Shown here: positions 26,169 to 33,162 of the stretch, piece after piece
Layout of the letters: each line of letters opens with the position of its first letter
How positions within the stretch are numbered: the stretch's first letter is position 1
Source: a virus
DNA length: 46,200 bases
Reading direction: 5' to 3' (one strand)
IMG/VR virus record: IMGVR_UViG_3300046484_000028
Location: 1 to 46,200 of that record
Notes under the pieces: model-generated
Told to the model about the DNA's origin: nothing
Database searches by the model: none
What the model saw: only the letters and a program-made list of their open reading frames with translations
Translations under genes and position numbers: made by a program

Positions 26169-27542
26169 CTAATTTACTGCCGGTTCTGGTATTGGTTGAT
26201 TTACCGCTGGCTTATTTGACACTCCTGTTATTTTATCCCTCTCAAACTTGTATATATCCCCTCCTTCAACCGGATCAGCATCATAAGCAATGCTTAAATA
26301 CTGGTTCCATGTTATGAGATTATTATTATAACCCAGCTCGGCACTTCTTGAATTCATGCTTATTGCGGTAGCTTTTTCCTTCTGAGCTTCCTGAAGGGCC
26401 GGGATATGTGAAAAATCAGTTTTTAATTCAAACCCGTACTTTTGCATATTTAGACGTTCAGTCCAGTATGAATCTTCATTCTCAACCTGCGGGATAGTCG
26501 TATCTTGGTACAACCTTCTTACTGCTTGCGCCTGGTTTTCAAATGTTGCACCCGCTATATAAGTTTTGTAAAGTTCCGCCGGGACCTTAAAACAGTTTGA
26601 AATTATCATTGCATTATTCGAAAACTCTTCATAGACACCAAGCTCTTTAGAGTTCATTATTGTTTTGATAAAATCAATATCTGTATAGCTTATAAGATAT
26701 TGCTTTTGATCTCTTTTTATACCATATTCCGCTTTGAATGTTGCGTCAATCTCCTTTTTCTCTTTTAGCCCCAGCGGTATCTGGGTACCGGCTGCATCTT
26801 TGTTATTGGCCTTAATAATTCCCTGCATGCCTCGTGAACTTAAAATAACGTTCATTGCCTCAAATGCCAGTTGAGTATTCGTTACAGGATATTTCAGGTT
26901 TTCAATCCGGGATGAACCTATAATTGAGTTACCAATTCCAGAAACATTAATATCGTTGAAGTGAATTATCCGGTCTGGGTCAAACTCTTTAATGGGATTG
27001 TAATTTGACAGACAGTATTTTTCAATGATTCCCTTCAAGTCAACCTGATCATAAAGCTTACCGGTCTGCCTTACTTCCGTATATTCAGACGGTAAATTAT
27101 ACATAGTCTTTACTGTCAATATGTCAGTATCATACGAATCTGAAGGATTGTTCAGATAAACATAATTATTCCCGAACGTGCAAAACATATACTCACGTTC
27201 ATAATTAAACTCCTTTGGCGACTGTAATGGGTTTGGCCTGAATGTAAATAGCCTCCGGGCATTCTGCACCCCTTGACGTGTATCACTCCAAGGGATCTCT
27301 TTGCCGTCAAGGTCAACCAGGTATTTCTTGCCGTTTGCCGCTGCACTGGCCCGGATATCTATACAGCCATATAGAACAGGATTCTCCGCAACGGCCTGCC
27401 GGTACTGAGAATTATTACCCAAACTAAGCCATGCCGGTTTGTCTATAAGGTATTGAAAGGTAGAGGAGTTAACAGCACTGCGGCTGATGCCGGATCGCTT
27501 GAATAATGATGTAAATGTTTCCCAAAAAGGATTATCTGCCAT
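26169..27542 (-). CDS. portal protein
   Basis: A 457-residue phage portal protein of the HK97-like superfamily: YRQAVAENPVLYGCIDIRASAAA near the N-terminus, EYMFCTFGNNYVYLN, IIHFNDINVSGIGNSIIGSSRIENLK in the core, and NNAMIISNCFKVPAELY in the stem region. It follows the terminase genes and precedes the protease and capsid genes. It forms the dodecameric channel for DNA entry and exit. Confidence 0.9.
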   Translation of the reverse strand: MADNPFWETFTSLFKRSGISRSAVNSSTFQYLIDKPAWLSLGNNSQYRQAVAENPVLYGCIDIRASAAANGKKYLVDLDGKEIPWSDTRQGVQNARRLFTFRPNPLQSPKEFNYEREYMFCTFGNNYVYLNNPSDSYDTDILTVKTMYNLPSEYTEVRQTGKLYDQVDLKGIIEKYCLSNYNPIKEFDPDRIIHFNDINVSGIGNSIIGSSRIENLKYPVTNTQLAFEAMNVILSSRGMQGIIKANNKDAAGTQIPLGLKEKKEIDATFKAEYGIKRDQKQYLISYTDIDFIKTIMNSKELGVYEEFSNNAMIISNCFKVPAELYKTYIAGATFENQAQAVRRLYQDTTIPQVENEDSYWTERLNMQKYGFELKTDFSHIPALQEAQKEKATAISMNSRSAELGYNNNLITWNQYLSIAYDADPVEGGDIYKFERDKITGVSNKPAVNQPIPEPAVN

Positions 27543-27611
27543 TACAAAAATAGCTTTCCTGTAAATCTATGACAGATAATCTGATTGTATTAGTGTAATA
27601 TGCTTGTTAAT

Positions 27612-27626
27612 TTCTAAGTCTTAGAA
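27612..27626. repeat. perfect palindrome in portal upstream region
   Basis: TTCTAAG and CTTAGAA, seven bases each side of one central base, in the 89-base gap between a small DNA-binding protein gene and the portal gene. It could be an operator for one of the adjacent HTH proteins or a weak attenuator. No run of T follows on the minus strand, so a terminator is unlikely. Confidence 0.5.
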
Positions 27627-27631
27627 TTTAT

Positions 27632-27817
27632 CTATTTTGCTTCCTCAAGAACTGCAATCACTCTTGGACCTGTTCGCCCTGGTAATTTAATGACCTCATG
27701 ACCGGAGGGGAGTAATCCTTTTTTTGCCATATTCTCAATTGTCTTAGCACAAACATTTTTATTTCGTACTTTAAATTGACTGCAATATTCTTTGAGAGTA
27801 TAGAGGGTATAGATCAT
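27632..27817 (-). CDS. small HTH (MerR-like) DNA-binding protein
   Basis: A 61-residue protein with the pattern of an HTH_17/excisionase-like winged helix: YTLKEYCSQFKVRNKNVCAKTIENMAKKGLLPSGHEVIKL (in parts), where the recognition turn is followed by a GLLPSGH wing. It lies upstream of the portal gene next to a palindrome. A transcription regulator or small terminase-like recognition protein are alternatives. Confidence 0.7.
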   Translation of the reverse strand: MIYTLYTLKEYCSQFKVRNKNVCAKTIENMAKKGLLPSGHEVIKLPGRTGPRVIAVLEEAK

Positions 27818-27824
27818 GTGGATT

Positions 27825-28310
27825 TTATTTGTCTAACTGATTATTTTTAGCAGCCAAATCTTCCATTTCCTTTATGAGCAACTTAATTGCTACCATGTCA
27901 ATAGATTCTTTTTTAAATTCTGACAGAATTTTGTTGTGTAATTTTTGTATGATACCTTGGTTTATTTTGACATTCATGATTATAGTACTCATACTATCAA
28001 GTATTGTATTCATATTCCTGATAAAATCCTTCAGATGATCAGTAGATTTATCCGTGTTCTTTTGTGTTTCAGGAATATAGGTCACTTCATAAAATCCCTG
28101 ATTTGATCTCGTTATTTCTGCATTACAGGGATAAATAAATATATAATCTTCTGAAATACCCGGGTCAATCTGAACTTTTGTTATTTCAGGGAATTTTGAA
28201 ATGTTAATTTCTGTTTTGCTGATTAAGCAATAAGGCGCATAGTACCCGTTCTGTTTTGCTTTTTCGATCGTGCTTTTTATTAATACATCAGTTTCTTTTG
28301 TGGTTCTCAT
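27825..28310 (-). CDS. hypothetical protein with C-terminal helical region
   Basis: A 161-residue protein. The N-terminal 75 residues are mixed alpha/beta (YYAPYCLISKTEINISKFPEITKVQIDP in parts). The rest is helical (FIRNMNTILDSMSTIIMNVKINQGIIQKLHNKILSEFKKES in parts). No motif recognised. It lies in a cluster of small regulators between the terminase and portal genes. Confidence 0.6.
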   Translation of the reverse strand: MRTTKETDVLIKSTIEKAKQNGYYAPYCLISKTEINISKFPEITKVQIDPGISEDYIFIYPCNAEITRSNQGFYEVTYIPETQKNTDKSTDHLKDFIRNMNTILDSMSTIIMNVKINQGIIQKLHNKILSEFKKESIDMVAIKLLIKEMEDLAAKNNQLDK

Positions 28311-28322
28311 AACTTTGGTTTT

Positions 28323-28493
28323 TTAGTTTATAATTTCAATCAGCCACGCCCCATTTTTACACACTGATTTCTTTTGAGGGATGTGGTTACTTGGTAGCTT
28401 GCCCTCCCTGCGCCGTCTTAATATAGTACTGACAGACACTTTCTTTTTATTCAGTGGGAACCTTTGAGCGTATTCGGTAGGGGTGAGAATCAT
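28323..28493 (-). CDS. 56-residue HTH protein, excisionase-like
   Basis: A short frame starting at 28493 with an ATGA overlap on the SEC-C gene. The sequence MILTPTEYAQRFPLNKKKVSVSTILRRRREGKLPSNHIP (in parts) followed by a short wing (NGAWLIEI) is typical of HTH_17 or AlpA/excisionase-type DNA-binding domains. No integrase is present in the window, so excisionase activity is not implied; a small transcription regulator is more likely. Confidence 0.68.
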   Translation of the reverse strand: MILTPTEYAQRFPLNKKKVSVSTILRRRREGKLPSNHIPQKKSVCKNGAWLIEIIN

Positions 28494-28726
28494 GGCTTGT
28501 CTATTAGTTCTGTTATCTCAGGTATTTTGACAGGTGCTTTCTTTGTAAAGTACTTTGTTTCAAGTTTACAGCAGTTTTTTACTTTCTTTTTTGACCCACA
28601 AGGGCAAAGGTCATTCCTGCCAATGCTTTTTGCAATTAACGGCCTTCCATTGCCGGTAATGAAAGGATATTTCCGGGTTTCTTTTTCCCTTTTAGGATCC
28701 AGGTTTGAAGCGTCTTTTTCTGTCAT
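28490..28726 (-). CDS. SEC-C zinc-binding motif protein
   Basis: A 78-residue protein with a canonical SEC-C motif in GRNDLCPCGSKKKVKNCCK (CxC followed by CC), as at the C-terminus of SecA, where it binds zinc and contacts SecB or ribosomes. Such small SEC-C proteins occur in many phages with unknown role. It is coupled to the following HTH gene. Confidence 0.8.
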   Translation of the reverse strand: MTEKDASNLDPKREKETRKYPFITGNGRPLIAKSIGRNDLCPCGSKKKVKNCCKLETKYFTKKAPVKIPEITELIDKP

Positions 28727-28777
28727 GCTTTTAGTTTTGTTTTATAGGGTGTTGCTTTCTGACTAATAATCTAATAT

Positions 28778-29134
28778 TCAGCTAAATAAAAATTTCATTC
28801 TTTTCCGTAGTTTGCTTAATACAGAAGTTGTTTTTTTAACTTCTACAAAATTAAAGCTAAACTCCCCTCTGAACTTGCGGGTACCTGTAATACTGGCATC
28901 TTCCCCTACCAAAATAAAGTGATTTTTAGTTATTACCACATCCGTATCATCCAATAGCAGGGGACTGTGTAACTCGAAGGTCTTGTTTTTAATAACAGCA
29001 TGCTCTGATATCATATTCCGAATATCAACATCATCAAGCACCTCAATAGGATTGTTCTTACTGAATACAGCAGGACTAATTATCGCTCCAACTAATCCAA
29101 TACCTGCCAATTTTAAAAATTCACTTCTTTTCAT
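28778..29134 (-). CDS. small exported protein with Tat-like leader
   Basis: A 118-residue protein starting MKRSEFLKLAGIGLVGAIISPAVF, which resembles Bacteroidota Tat-type leaders but has KR in place of RR, so Sec export is also possible. The mature part contains repeated beta segments (NKTFELHSPLLLDDTDVVITKNHFILVG in parts) as in beta-helix proteins, and a basic C-terminal tail. Function unknown. Confidence 0.68.
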   Translation of the reverse strand: MKRSEFLKLAGIGLVGAIISPAVFSKNNPIEVLDDVDIRNMISEHAVIKNKTFELHSPLLLDDTDVVITKNHFILVGEDASITGTRKFRGEFSFNFVEVKKTTSVLSKLRKRMKFLFS

Positions 29135-29147
29135 AATTGTAAGAGTT

Positions 29148-29285
29148 TTAGTTATTCTTTAAACTTATGATTTCCATAAATATATCAACAAAGATCAATA
29201 ATAGACCACAAATAACAAGTACTATTTTTGCTCTTTTGCAATATAAACCCATTGCCTTCAAAAATATCTTATCTCTATCTGTCAT
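29148..29285 (-). CDS. 45-residue membrane protein
   Basis: A short frame starting at 29285, overlapping the stop of the homing endonuclease as ATGA. A basic N-terminus (TDRDKIFLKAMGLYCKRAK) is followed by one hydrophobic span (IVLVICGLLLIFVDIFMEII). Its coupling and hydrophobic span support a real gene; role unknown. Confidence 0.55.
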   Translation of the reverse strand: MTDRDKIFLKAMGLYCKRAKIVLVICGLLLIFVDIFMEIISLKNN

Positions 29286-29761
29286 GAATCTTTAAAGTTC
29301 AGGTTTGCGAATTCCCCAAACAGTTCTTTTGCTTTTTTATCATAGGCATGAGCAGCCGCTTCTTCAGTCTTGAATGTTCCTAAATGAATGGGAATCCTAT
29401 TTATCCTGATTGAAGCATGAATATATTCATATTTTACCCCGTTTATAATGTTCGATGAATAACATACCCCCAAATATTTACAACGTCCATGCGCTGTACA
29501 ATTCCTATTGTTATCAGCAATAGTACAGTTTCTTATATTTGATCTTTGATTATTCAAACCATTGTGGTCTTGATGATCCACCTGTAAATTGTCAGGTGTT
29601 TTCATAATTAACCGGTGCATTTTTATAATCGGATTCCTTCCTTTTTGTGCATAGAATGTATTTCTGCTTTTAGCAGCATACCATTTGAATTGGCTTAAAT
29701 ATTCAAAATCTTCATCGTCAACCTGAGTTGACAATCCTTGTGTAAGTTTAATTTCTTTCAT
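29282..29761 (-). CDS. HNH homing endonuclease with AP2 domain
   Basis: Taking the ATG at 29761 gives 159 residues. The HNH region includes KMHRLIMKTPDNLQVDHQDHNGLNNQRSNIR (in parts) with the usual H...DH...N pattern. The C-terminal 60 residues are an AP2-type DNA-binding domain (KYLGVCYSSN...ASIRINRIPIHLGTFKTEEAAAHAYDKKAKELFG in parts). A longer in-frame extension upstream to 29884 reads through a hairpin leader and is probably not used. It stands free between TerL and downstream genes and is likely a selfish element copied into terminase-linked DNA of related phages. Confidence 0.85.
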   Translation of the reverse strand: MKEIKLTQGLSTQVDDEDFEYLSQFKWYAAKSRNTFYAQKGRNPIIKMHRLIMKTPDNLQVDHQDHNGLNNQRSNIRNCTIADNNRNCTAHGRCKYLGVCYSSNIINGVKYEYIHASIRINRIPIHLGTFKTEEAAAHAYDKKAKELFGEFANLNFKDS

Positions 29762-29780
29762 TGTACCATTTATTAAAATA

Positions 29781-29817
29781 ATGTACCAAAAAAGAAAGTG
29801 AGAAAGAGTTGGTACAT
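29781..29817 (-). promoter_or_regulatory. hairpin in leader of homing endonuclease
   Basis: ATGTACCAA and TTGGTACAT form a perfect nine-base-pair stem around a 19-base pyrimidine-rich loop, ending about 20 bases before the HNH-AP2 start codon. Hairpins in front of homing endonuclease genes are known in T4-like phages to restrict translation of early transcripts; the same role here is inferred. Confidence 0.6.
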
Positions 29818-29874
29818 CTCCTTTCATCAGGCAATTACCCCTGACTATCTCACTCCGAAGGTATGAAATATTAT

Positions 29875-31143
29875 TCATTCCCAAATAACTTTTTTATAAT
29901 ATTCTAAATATGCACAGAGCCCAGATGTGCTATCTGGCGCATCATCTTTGTCCTTAGATGTGTTCGTCAAACTTACCATTTGGTCCATAAATAATTTCAA
30001 TGTTTCATTGGGATCTTCAGGGAAATAAAAATATCTTTTTACTAATCCTGAATTTGCTATAATCCTGCCCATTTTATTAGCTTTGGCAACTACTCCAAAT
30101 ACTTCTAAATCAGGCATCAATTCTCTTAGCCTCCTGCCAAAATATGCACCAAAACTATTTGTCTCTACTGCTATTTCATTTATGTGATGCGTACGAACTT
30201 TATTCTGAACTTGTGATTCTTGTATTGTAAGATTACATTGGTCAAAAATAGCATCAAACACATAAATTCTATTTTGGTATATTCTCGCAATTGGCATTGC
30301 AAAATAATCTTCTCCTGTATCTGCGCTGTCAATATACCCTACTGTGTAGTATTCCATATTTTCAGGAAACTCCTTGTATCTCTTTAGGCTACCTATCGGG
30401 AATACTTGCCCTACTAATTCACTGACCCAGCCACCAAGTACAATATTATCATACTCTTTAGGGTCATCGGTTCTTAACCGTTCATAGTCATTCAAAATGT
30501 TTTTAGGTATTCTCTTTTGATCAGCATCCAAATAACTCGAATGAATATACATCACATTATCAACGATACAATTGTCCCCGCCGGTTAATTTTTTCTTTTC
30601 AAACAGCTCTTTGAAGATCCAGTGTTCCCGTGTTGTCGGGTTAAGTATTAAAATAGTCAGGTTCCGTTTCGTGCTGGAGCGCATTGAATAAAAAATCTTT
30701 TTGAATGTCTTGTGGTCTGGCAGCTCTTCAGCTTCATCATTGATAAAAAGATTAAATCCTGACAGTGATTTAAGGTTTGCCGTTTGTCCCAGGCTGCCGG
30801 TTTTTATCCCTTTGAAAGCAATATGGCTGCCGTTATATTCAATATGTGTTCTGGTATCCAACACTTTACCGTTTATACCCATCAAATCAATTTTATCACT
30901 GAGCTCAGGCTTAACCGAATCAACAATTGACATATTTGTAAAACGGGTGTAAAGAACGTTCCACCCATAATTAACCAATGCTATGAGGGCAAATATTGAA
31001 ACAGTGTATGACTTCAGTGAGTACCTTCCGCCGGTGATTATTACGGTGTCAATCTCAGGATGAAAGTTATTGTCAAAGAGTTTAAATAACGGTCTGAATT
31101 TTATTGAAACCTCAAGGTCATCTATTGAGTTATTCGGATTCAT
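29875..31143 (-). CDS. terminase large subunit (intact)
   Basis: This 422-residue ATPase-nuclease packs DNA into proheads. The Walker A-like segment is TGGRYSLKS at residues 37-45. Walker B is LFINDEAEE near 135-143, and the coupling motif region LTILILNPTT follows. The RNase H-like nuclease has Asp in GYIDSADTGEDY near 270 and DDAPDSTSG near 400. It belongs to the PBSX/Terminase_3-like type. It overlaps the preceding TerS-like gene by 14 bases and differs completely from the broken TerL at 31821-32354. Confidence 0.92.
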   Translation of the reverse strand: MNPNNSIDDLEVSIKFRPLFKLFDNNFHPEIDTVIITGGRYSLKSYTVSIFALIALVNYGWNVLYTRFTNMSIVDSVKPELSDKIDLMGINGKVLDTRTHIEYNGSHIAFKGIKTGSLGQTANLKSLSGFNLFINDEAEELPDHKTFKKIFYSMRSSTKRNLTILILNPTTREHWIFKELFEKKKLTGGDNCIVDNVMYIHSSYLDADQKRIPKNILNDYERLRTDDPKEYDNIVLGGWVSELVGQVFPIGSLKRYKEFPENMEYYTVGYIDSADTGEDYFAMPIARIYQNRIYVFDAIFDQCNLTIQESQVQNKVRTHHINEIAVETNSFGAYFGRRLRELMPDLEVFGVVAKANKMGRIIANSGLVKRYFYFPEDPNETLKLFMDQMVSLTNTSKDKDDAPDSTSGLCAYLEYYKKVIWE

Positions 31144-31477
31144 CAGTGAAGTTTTTGAATACTATTGCAGGGATTAGGTCTTTGCCTCCTGGGCCGGTTA
31201 GTTCTGTCTTTTCTGAAATTTTACCGTAAATGGTATCATTGATTTCTTTTATTGCCTGGACATCACCTTTCATTGCTTTATTGATCAGTGCCAGGTTTAT
31301 TTGATCTTCGACCGTTCCTTTTACATCTTTTAATGAGGGATTTGATTTGTCCTTAATAATAACCCTGACTTTCAGCCACTTCTTTAAAATAGTCGAGCGG
31401 TTTTTAGTACCCTTTGGCTTGCCCTTTGGATTTCTGATTTCTCCGGGCTTTGGTGGTATTAAGTTTTGGTTATTCAT
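31130..31477 (-). CDS. terminase small subunit-like (DUF5681)
   Basis: A 115-residue protein opening with PPKPGEIRNPKGKPKGTKNRS, the DUF5681 signature found just upstream of large terminases. A helical region (VEDQINLALINKAMKGDVQAIKEIND in parts) and a basic-acidic tail follow. It is directly coupled to the intact TerL gene. A 10-base word (TCTCAAATCA) repeated in tandem at 31477-31486 and 31488-31497 covers its start region. Confidence 0.78.
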   Translation of the reverse strand: MNNQNLIPPKPGEIRNPKGKPKGTKNRSTILKKWLKVRVIIKDKSNPSLKDVKGTVEDQINLALINKAMKGDVQAIKEINDTIYGKISEKTELTGPGGKDLIPAIVFKNFTDESE

Positions 31478-31489
31478 CTCAAATCATTC

Positions 31490-31870
31490 TCAAATCAATT
31501 TACCATTAATTTTTAACAGGGCTTTCCCCAGCGTCCTAACCATCAGCGGGATTATTACGCTTTTATAATAATCCGACGGCCTCACCGTAACATCAAGCAT
31601 AACAAGCTCCTGCTCGCATATCTCACCGTTATCAATACCCGGCCCGGCCCAGAACCACGTCCCGCCCCCTATAAGGTCGCCGGCCTTATACTGCCTTTTA
31701 ATTGCGTTACGCCCTTTCATGCGGGGGAGCGGGGACGGGTGGAATACTAACGTACCAATACGGGGCTCCGATAACTCATCTGCGCTGAGTATTTTTTCAT
31801 AATCGGGGGCAATATTAAGGTCAAACCCAAAGTATAAATCCGAGTATGAATAAATATCGTGCCCGAGCGT
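31490..31870 (-). pseudogene. 5'-truncated formyltransferase-like gene
   Basis: The open frame runs from just after a TGA at 31871-31873 to the stop at 31490, about 126 codons. It encodes the C-terminal part of a formyl_trans_N-type enzyme: LVFHPSPLPRMKGRNAIKRQ (the HPSxLP motif) and GIDNGEICEQE (the aspartate motif). No ATG occurs before the HPSPLP motif, and the N-terminal cofactor-binding half is missing. The DNA looks more GC-rich than its surroundings. The frame begins inside the truncated TerL, so one deletion probably joined the two genes. A short product from ATG 31720 could still be made. Confidence 0.7.
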
Positions 31871-32354
31871 TCAATCCATATTCGATATTTTTCCAACGTC
31901 CTACGGCTGCAATTAAATTTATTATGGCAAGTGAATTGATTTGTCCTATTTCTTCAAACCAACCACGAGTAAACTGTAAAGATCCGAATCTATGATATTC
32001 GGGATCTGCAGGCGTTTTTTTACAGTCAATAAAAAAGACTTTACTTTCATTGTATAACTCAAAACAACTATCCTGCCCGTTGTATTTAACATAAGTATTA
32101 AAATCCAATTTCATAAAAGAAAACACTTCCATTATTGATTGAGTAGTGTATTTCCTTAAATCATTCAGGTCATGCCTTGCAATAAAGTAGAGCGTCCCCG
32201 GATAAATCAAAGCATCTGAAAAGATTAAAGTGCAACCGGTAAATGATTTTGTTCCACCTTTTGCACCTCCAAATAATATCTCTTCTGTGATACTATCGCA
32301 CCAATATTCAGCCGCTTCCATTTGTTTGGGCTGTAATGCTATTTTGGGAATCAT
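31821..32354 (-). pseudogene. truncated first terminase large subunit
   Basis: A 177-codon frame with the N-terminal ATPase region of a second, different TerL type: LQPKQMEAAEYW adenine-binding-like motif, Walker A GGAKGGTKS at 29-37 and a Walker B-like WFEEIGQI near 138-145. Similarity to a terminase ends at about YGLNAR (near 31865). The last residues (YLFILGFILWV) are out-of-frame reading of formyltransferase DNA. The nuclease half is absent, so it cannot be a working terminase. It follows its own TerS-like gene with a four-base overlap. Confidence 0.78.
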
Positions 32355-32713
32355 ACGTCTTTTATAAATTGCATCCCAGTAATCGGGACGGCAATGCTGC
32401 CAGAGTGTTTAATTTCCTGCATTGATAACGCTTTGCGCTCTTCTTCTGTGCAGATGAGTTTATAAAGCGAAATTAACTCTGCTGCTTTTTCACCTTTGAA
32501 TAATTTTGCCCTGATTTTAACCTTCGTTGCAACCTTATTTACCTCAAGTAATTCTTTTAACTCGTTACATTCGTCACTTTCAACTGGATAAAATTCATAG
32601 AATGTTTTTTTGGCAATAGGCAAATAAGCCACAATATCCTCGATAAAATAAAGTTTATGCTTTTTTATGACTGATTTACTTTGTTCAAATATTTTATCTC
32701 TGTCGTATGCCAT
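32351..32713 (-). CDS. terminase small subunit-like DNA-packaging protein
   Basis: A 120-residue protein with a predicted HTH (IEDIVAYLPIAKKTFYEFYP) and a helical oligomerisation region (ELKELLEVNKVATKVKIRAKLFKGEKAAELISLYKLICTEEER in parts). This is the common small DNA-packaging protein of Bacteroidota phages. It belongs with the truncated TerL that follows, so it may have lost its partner or may serve the second TerL. It overlaps the upstream 29-residue gene as TAATG. Confidence 0.75.
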   Translation of the reverse strand: MAYDRDKIFEQSKSVIKKHKLYFIEDIVAYLPIAKKTFYEFYPVESDECNELKELLEVNKVATKVKIRAKLFKGEKAAELISLYKLICTEEERKALSMQEIKHSGSIAVPITGMQFIKDV

Positions 32714-32802
32714 TATTTCTTTTTATCAGGCCAAAAAGCCACAGCTGCGATAATTAAACATATCCCGGCCAAAATTATTATCAACTTGTATTCTGTTGGC
32801 AT
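32713..32802 (-). CDS. 29-residue membrane peptide
   Basis: A short frame starting at 32802, ending in TAATG shared with the next start. It has one hydrophobic helix (YKLIIILAGICLIIAAVAFW) and a PDKKK tail. It is the first gene after the tmRNA terminator. Coupling to the next gene supports its reality; function unknown. Confidence 0.6.
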   Translation of the reverse strand: MPTEYKLIIILAGICLIIAAVAFWPDKKK

Positions 32803-32815
32803 TGTTTTAAACTTT

Positions 32816-32845
32816 AAAAGGGATTGTTTCCACTGGCACAATCCC
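32816..32845 (-). terminator. terminator of the tmRNA gene
   Basis: On the minus strand GGGATTGT and ACAATCCC form a perfect eight-base-pair stem with a ten-base loop, followed by TTTT. It lies at the 3' end of the coding piece of the permuted tmRNA and before the packaging genes. Confidence 0.75.
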
Positions 32846-32971
32846 ATAAACCGTAGTTTTTCATTTGTCCCCTGTGCGCATCAGGGTGCATTTAAACACT
32901 TTCACTCGCTTGGTTTAATTTATCATGATTCAATGAACCTCGTTTGAGGGATTTCGTTCCCTCTTAACGGT

Positions 32972-33019
32972 CTAAGCTGCCATTCTTAATGACTGATCAG
33001 ACATTTTAATTGATTTGCC
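32972..33019 (-). other. tmRNA tag reading frame
   Basis: The resume codon is taken as GGC at 33019-33017, preceded by AAATAAAC. This aligns with AAATAGTC before the E. coli resume codon and keeps the T at -5 and A at -4. The tag reads GKSIKMSDQSLRMAA and stops at TAG. Bacteroidota tags that I recall start with G and end in (A)LAA or (A)MAA, for example GEESYAMAA, so the first and last residues fit while the middle is unusual. An alternative resume codon GCC 12 bases upstream would give a 19-residue tag starting AKIN. Confidence 0.8.
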
Positions 33020-33088
33020 GTTTATTTTGGCTTATCATTACCTTCATTGATTTATACTTTCCTTTGCTGTCAAAACCATGTCAACCCC

Positions 33089-33162
33089 GGTTAATAAGGC
33101 GAGGGTTAATTCTATAATCTAAGAGGCTGTGTAGGGCTGTATTAAATCAAAATTAACCCAGT
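33089..33162 (-). other. intervening segment of permuted tmRNA
   Basis: These 74 bases lie between the 3' acceptor end and the 5' G of the coding piece and should be removed during maturation. GGGTTAATT (complement of 33151-33159) and AATTAACCC (complement of 33103-33111) form a perfect nine-base-pair stem that would bring the two tRNA-like ends together for RNase P and 3' processing. Loop of 39 bases. Confidence 0.75.

Noticed and set aside
27543-27560. A promoter for the portal gene from TATTTTTG just before its ATG
   Set aside because: The box lies only two bases from the start codon, there is no TTTG at the right distance, and transcription would begin inside the gene.
29820-29870. A group I intron end, because GAGATAGTC followed by a CAGG/CCTG hairpin resembles the intron S element and P9
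   Set aside because: The intron core would have to lie inside the intact TerL coding sequence, and no P3-P8 elements or split exon were found.
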